A stretch of DNA of 64,000 nt. Origin: Brachynemurus nebulosus. Taxonomy: Eukaryota; Arthropoda; Insecta; Neuroptera; Myrmeleontidae. Below the pieces are notes generated by a model. That model was not told the origin of the DNA and did no database searches. It saw only the letters and a list, made by a program, of their open reading frames with translations. The stretch is taken from the NCBI GenBank assembly GCA_035578155.1, contig JAPWDM010000024.1:1783501-1847500 (forward strand), read 5' to 3'. Shown one piece after another: positions 61,027-64,000 of the stretch (position 1 is its first letter; every line of letters starts with the position of its first letter). The position numbers were made by a program, and so were the translations under genes.

Positions 61027-61539
61027 CATGTATTATCGTGTTCAGAAAAATAAAACTTTAATTTAGTATCTAATTTACTCAAAAAACACGTGACCGGAAA
61101 TTATTAACAACAATATACTAGTCCAGGAGGAATCGGCGCATGAGTACCGAAAAATATTCCACCTCAAATTTTTTTTTTATGCGATCCTCTTCAAATTGCC
61201 CTACTGATGCTATAAATGCATGCTGCCATGGGGTAACCCCGTGCCATATTGTTTAAACGGAAATTGTTTAAACTATTACAAGGAATTGTTATTTTTCAAC
61301 CGGACAAATTTTTTTTATATTCTTTATTGAAATACAAATAAATACCACTGTCGCAGCATCCTGCGTAACACAGCGAATTTCCGTTTATAAAAGTTAGTTT
61401 TTCTTGGAAACTAGTTTTCATAGAATAATAGTTTAAAGACCTTTTTTATGTGATTTTTTCTCCTCTTTCCAATGGTGTAAAAAATTTCACAAAAGTTTTT
61501 GAATAAGGGGAAATTTTGACAAAAAACTAATTTTTTTCA

Positions 61540-61900
<361 letters not shown>

Positions 61901-61999
61901 CTATGACTTTTCACGATAAAGTTAATATTTTTAGAGATATGAATTTTTAAAGGTTCGAAAAATCTCAAATTTGGATACTTTTGACCCATGAAAAATATA

Positions 62000-62003
<4 letters not shown>

Positions 62004-62091
<88 letters not shown>
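62004..62091. repeat. (TA)n array
   Basis: About 88 bases of TA between TTGACCCATGAAAAATATAT and GAAAATATTTTTTTC. It interrupts what is otherwise a duplicated segment (compare 61896-61977 with 62281-62357). Confidence 0.96.
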
Positions 62092-62093
<2 letters not shown>

Positions 62094-62423
62094 AATATTT
62101 TTTTCTAAATTCTTTATACAATAGTTAATAATATTCTTAACAGAGATTTAAAGAAAATTTATTGTTTATACCTGTTTTTTAATTGTTAATTTCGCGCGCT
62201 CACAAGTATGCGTCGCTTACCTTAAGTATTTTTTCAACAGGACAATTTTTTTTATATTCTTTATTGAAATACAAATAAAAAAGGTCCTATGACTTTTCAC
62301 GATAAAGTTAATATTTTTAGAGATATGAATTTTTAAACGTTCGAAAAATCTCGAATCTTTAAATAAAAATTGAGGTGGAATAGTTTTCGGTACTCATGCG
62401 CCGATTTCTCTTGGACTATACCT

Positions 62424-63164
62424 ATTATCATTTGGCAACCTAGAGATTGCGGCCGACTGAAAGCTGGCAACCATTCTTTTTAACATTTTTCACATCATTT
62501 TCTTTCAAATGATGTTGATTTCATTTAAAAAAAAAAAAAAATAGTTGGAATTCGTCCAAAAAAATGAATTACAATATACTTAATTAAAGGTAGGTACTTA
62601 CGGCTAATTTTCGATAGGCAACCCGGGAGCAATGTATTATTACATTGCCATTAAGGATTCATTTAAATTAAGTTTCATTAAAAAAACAGATATCTGCTGC
62701 GGGATCTTAGACTGTTAGTCGATTAATGAAATTAGTAATTAATTAATTAATTGCTGATTGTTTTTATTCTTTGTCTATTGCATCTATTTAATTATAATAT
62801 ATTAGGTACTTAATTTGCCTAATTTTTAACCGTACTTATTTTGTAACAAAAATATTTATGCTAGTATACTTACTTTTGTATAAAAAATTACTTGCTGAAA
62901 ATTCATTTTTCACATTATTTAAGCATTTTAAACAATAGATGAATAGGTGAATATTAATTAGTTGAAAATATATGTATCTAGATTGTTCATGCTAATCTTC
63001 CGTTATTAATTTTATTAAATTTTTGGACATTTCTTAAGAAATATTTAAATAATTACACAATTATAAATTTTACCCACAGACATTAGAAATGAAAGGACCT
63101 GTAATTTATATTTTACAGAAATATATATTACGCACCTCATAAAAAAAAGACAAACACTATAGAT

Positions 63165-63166
<2 letters not shown>
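62424..63166. other. AT-rich region, nothing recognised
   Basis: No open frame, inverted repeat or family fragment was identified, apart from a TTAATTAATTAATTAATT stretch near 62735. Confidence 0.4.

Positions 63167-63247
<81 letters not shown>
63167..63247. repeat. (TA)n array
   Basis: About 80 bases of TA, the last of the arrays that crowd the 44-63 kb part of the window. No family-specific border was recognised at this one. Confidence 0.96.
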
Positions 63248-63250
<3 letters not shown>

Positions 63251-63400
63251 CAATAAATATTTCTTTGTCTAAGATGCCTTAGGTTTTAAAAATATAATTG
63301 AAGCTAAAAAAGCCCCACATTGGTAAGTGCAAGTAAAAAAATTGTCTTGTAAAAAATAGCTATTTTTATTTTTTTAAATAAATTTTTAAAAGAAATTGTA

Positions 63401-63514
63401 ATGGCAACTTGTTCCGTTTACGGATGTAAAAATTCCGTCAGAAAAAAACTCGAAGAGGGTAATTACACGCCACTTCATCCAGGTCATGTCACCCATGACC
63501 TCAGATTTAGATGA
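63401..63514 (+). pseudogene. Possible THAP-type zinc-finger start exon or fragment
   Basis: A short frame begins MATCSVYGCKNSVRKKLEEG. The CSVYGCKN start, with cysteines four residues apart right after the initiator, is typical of the C..C half of THAP domains, found in regulators and P-element-type transposases. After residue 20 the similarity stops; an exon ending at GAAGAGG|GTAATT (about 63460) is possible. The C..H half is not visible before the window ends, so it could be a first exon, a fragment or chance. Confidence 0.3.
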
Positions 63515-63975
63515 AAATTTTTTTATTTGTTTATTTAACCATCCTAATCATCTGTACAAAATTTAAAAAAATTATTTCTAATAATTTTCAAGTTATGAAT
63601 TTTTGAAATTTAGCAAAATAGGGTTAAAATGATGTTTCTGTGGTATCACCTTCGGTGACGTTATTATATTAAAAAATCCATAACTTCTGTAATATTTAAC
63701 ATAAAGCAATAATTTTTTCATCAAAATGTTTAGAAAAGTCAGGAGATTATAGGAAAAATAAATTTAGTTAATTATCATTTCATGTTTCTATGTAATGCTT
63801 TGTTAGACTTAAATTTTGAGACATTTTTTAATCGATAAACAAAAAATCTTTAAAAGTGATTATTAACCAAAGGCATAGCAGTAACCGTAGTAATTTTTTT
63901 TTTTAATATATCCTAAAGATGTAAACTAAAATAATCTGGAACAAAAAGAATGGTTTTTTACCCGCTAATGTTTTT
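63515..63975. other. AT-rich region, nothing recognised
   Basis: No further exon with the missing C..H pair of a THAP domain was recognised here. The sequence is low in complexity and non-coding by appearance. Confidence 0.4.
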
Positions 63976-64000
63976 CAGACACGTCCGACGTCCGGAAGCA
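63976..64000 (+). repeat. Start of another TA-array family fragment, cut by the window end
   Basis: TTCAGACACGTCCGACGTCC followed by GGAAGCA resembles CCAGACACGTCGGATGCCCA at 44849 and the reverse of 61557-61580. Only about 25 bases are visible. Confidence 0.5.

Noticed and set aside
63489..63512. AGGTCA/TGACCT inverted half-sites as a nuclear-receptor element
   Set aside because: The spacing does not match common receptor dimers and a single short match is expected by chance.

Overview
This window is AT-rich animal DNA, almost certainly from an insect. It has spliced coding exons with short GT-AG introns, no operon-like gene packing, and a dense population of mariner/Tc1-, hAT-, pogo- and Penelope-type transposon relics. 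One complete host gene is recognisable: a TALE homeobox gene of the PKNOX/Prep class on the + strand. It has nine coding exons from 19271 to 29959 (1680 nt, 559 aa), with an N-terminal Meis/PKNOX dimerisation domain and a C-terminal homeodomain. From established knowledge, Drosophila keeps only the related Meis-class gene homothorax, so a separate PKNOX gene points to another insect lineage. The species cannot be named from this window.

Layout. 1-1.26 kb: right part of a mariner-like element with an intact 361-aa transposase. 1.3-6.4 kb: small TIR elements, including two hAT-type MITEs with perfect 8-bp target duplications and a deleted Tc1 element. 6.9-7.3 kb: a relatively GC-rich, non-repetitive block that could hold the PKNOX promoter or first non-coding exon. 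7.3-19.2 kb: upstream region or first intron full of MITEs, a decayed Penelope endonuclease fragment, a 71-bp tandem repeat and nested inverted repeats. 19.2-30.2 kb: PKNOX coding exons; introns 2, 5 and 8 carry TIR elements, a near-perfect foldback and an 85-bp tandem array. 30.8-44 kb: TIR and foldback elements. 44-63.3 kb: a strikingly different landscape with more than a dozen (TA)n arrays, most at set positions inside or at the edges of dispersed repeat families, plus a long-range inverted pair of about 1.5-1.7 kb elements at 46.9 and 56.6 kb. 63.4 kb: a possible THAP-type zinc-finger start exon or fragment.

Most promising for follow-up: (1) several unrelated-looking TIR elements (12.2-13.2, 21.5-22.5, 30.8-32.4, 33.0-33.5 and 46.4-48.7 kb) that share a design in which the terminal motif is repeated inside the element in both orientations, several with similar GGTAA/CCGTAA-like tips; (2) an array of palindromes at 48.82-49.0 kb with strict 30/40-bp alternating spacing; (3) a roughly 150-bp element present alone inside a (TA)n array at 44.5 kb and as a head-to-head palindromic dimer at 37.7 kb; (4) short upstream ORFs before and across the PKNOX start codon. 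All calls come from reading the sequence by eye; no alignment or database search was run, and TIR boundaries are approximate unless a target-site duplication is quoted.
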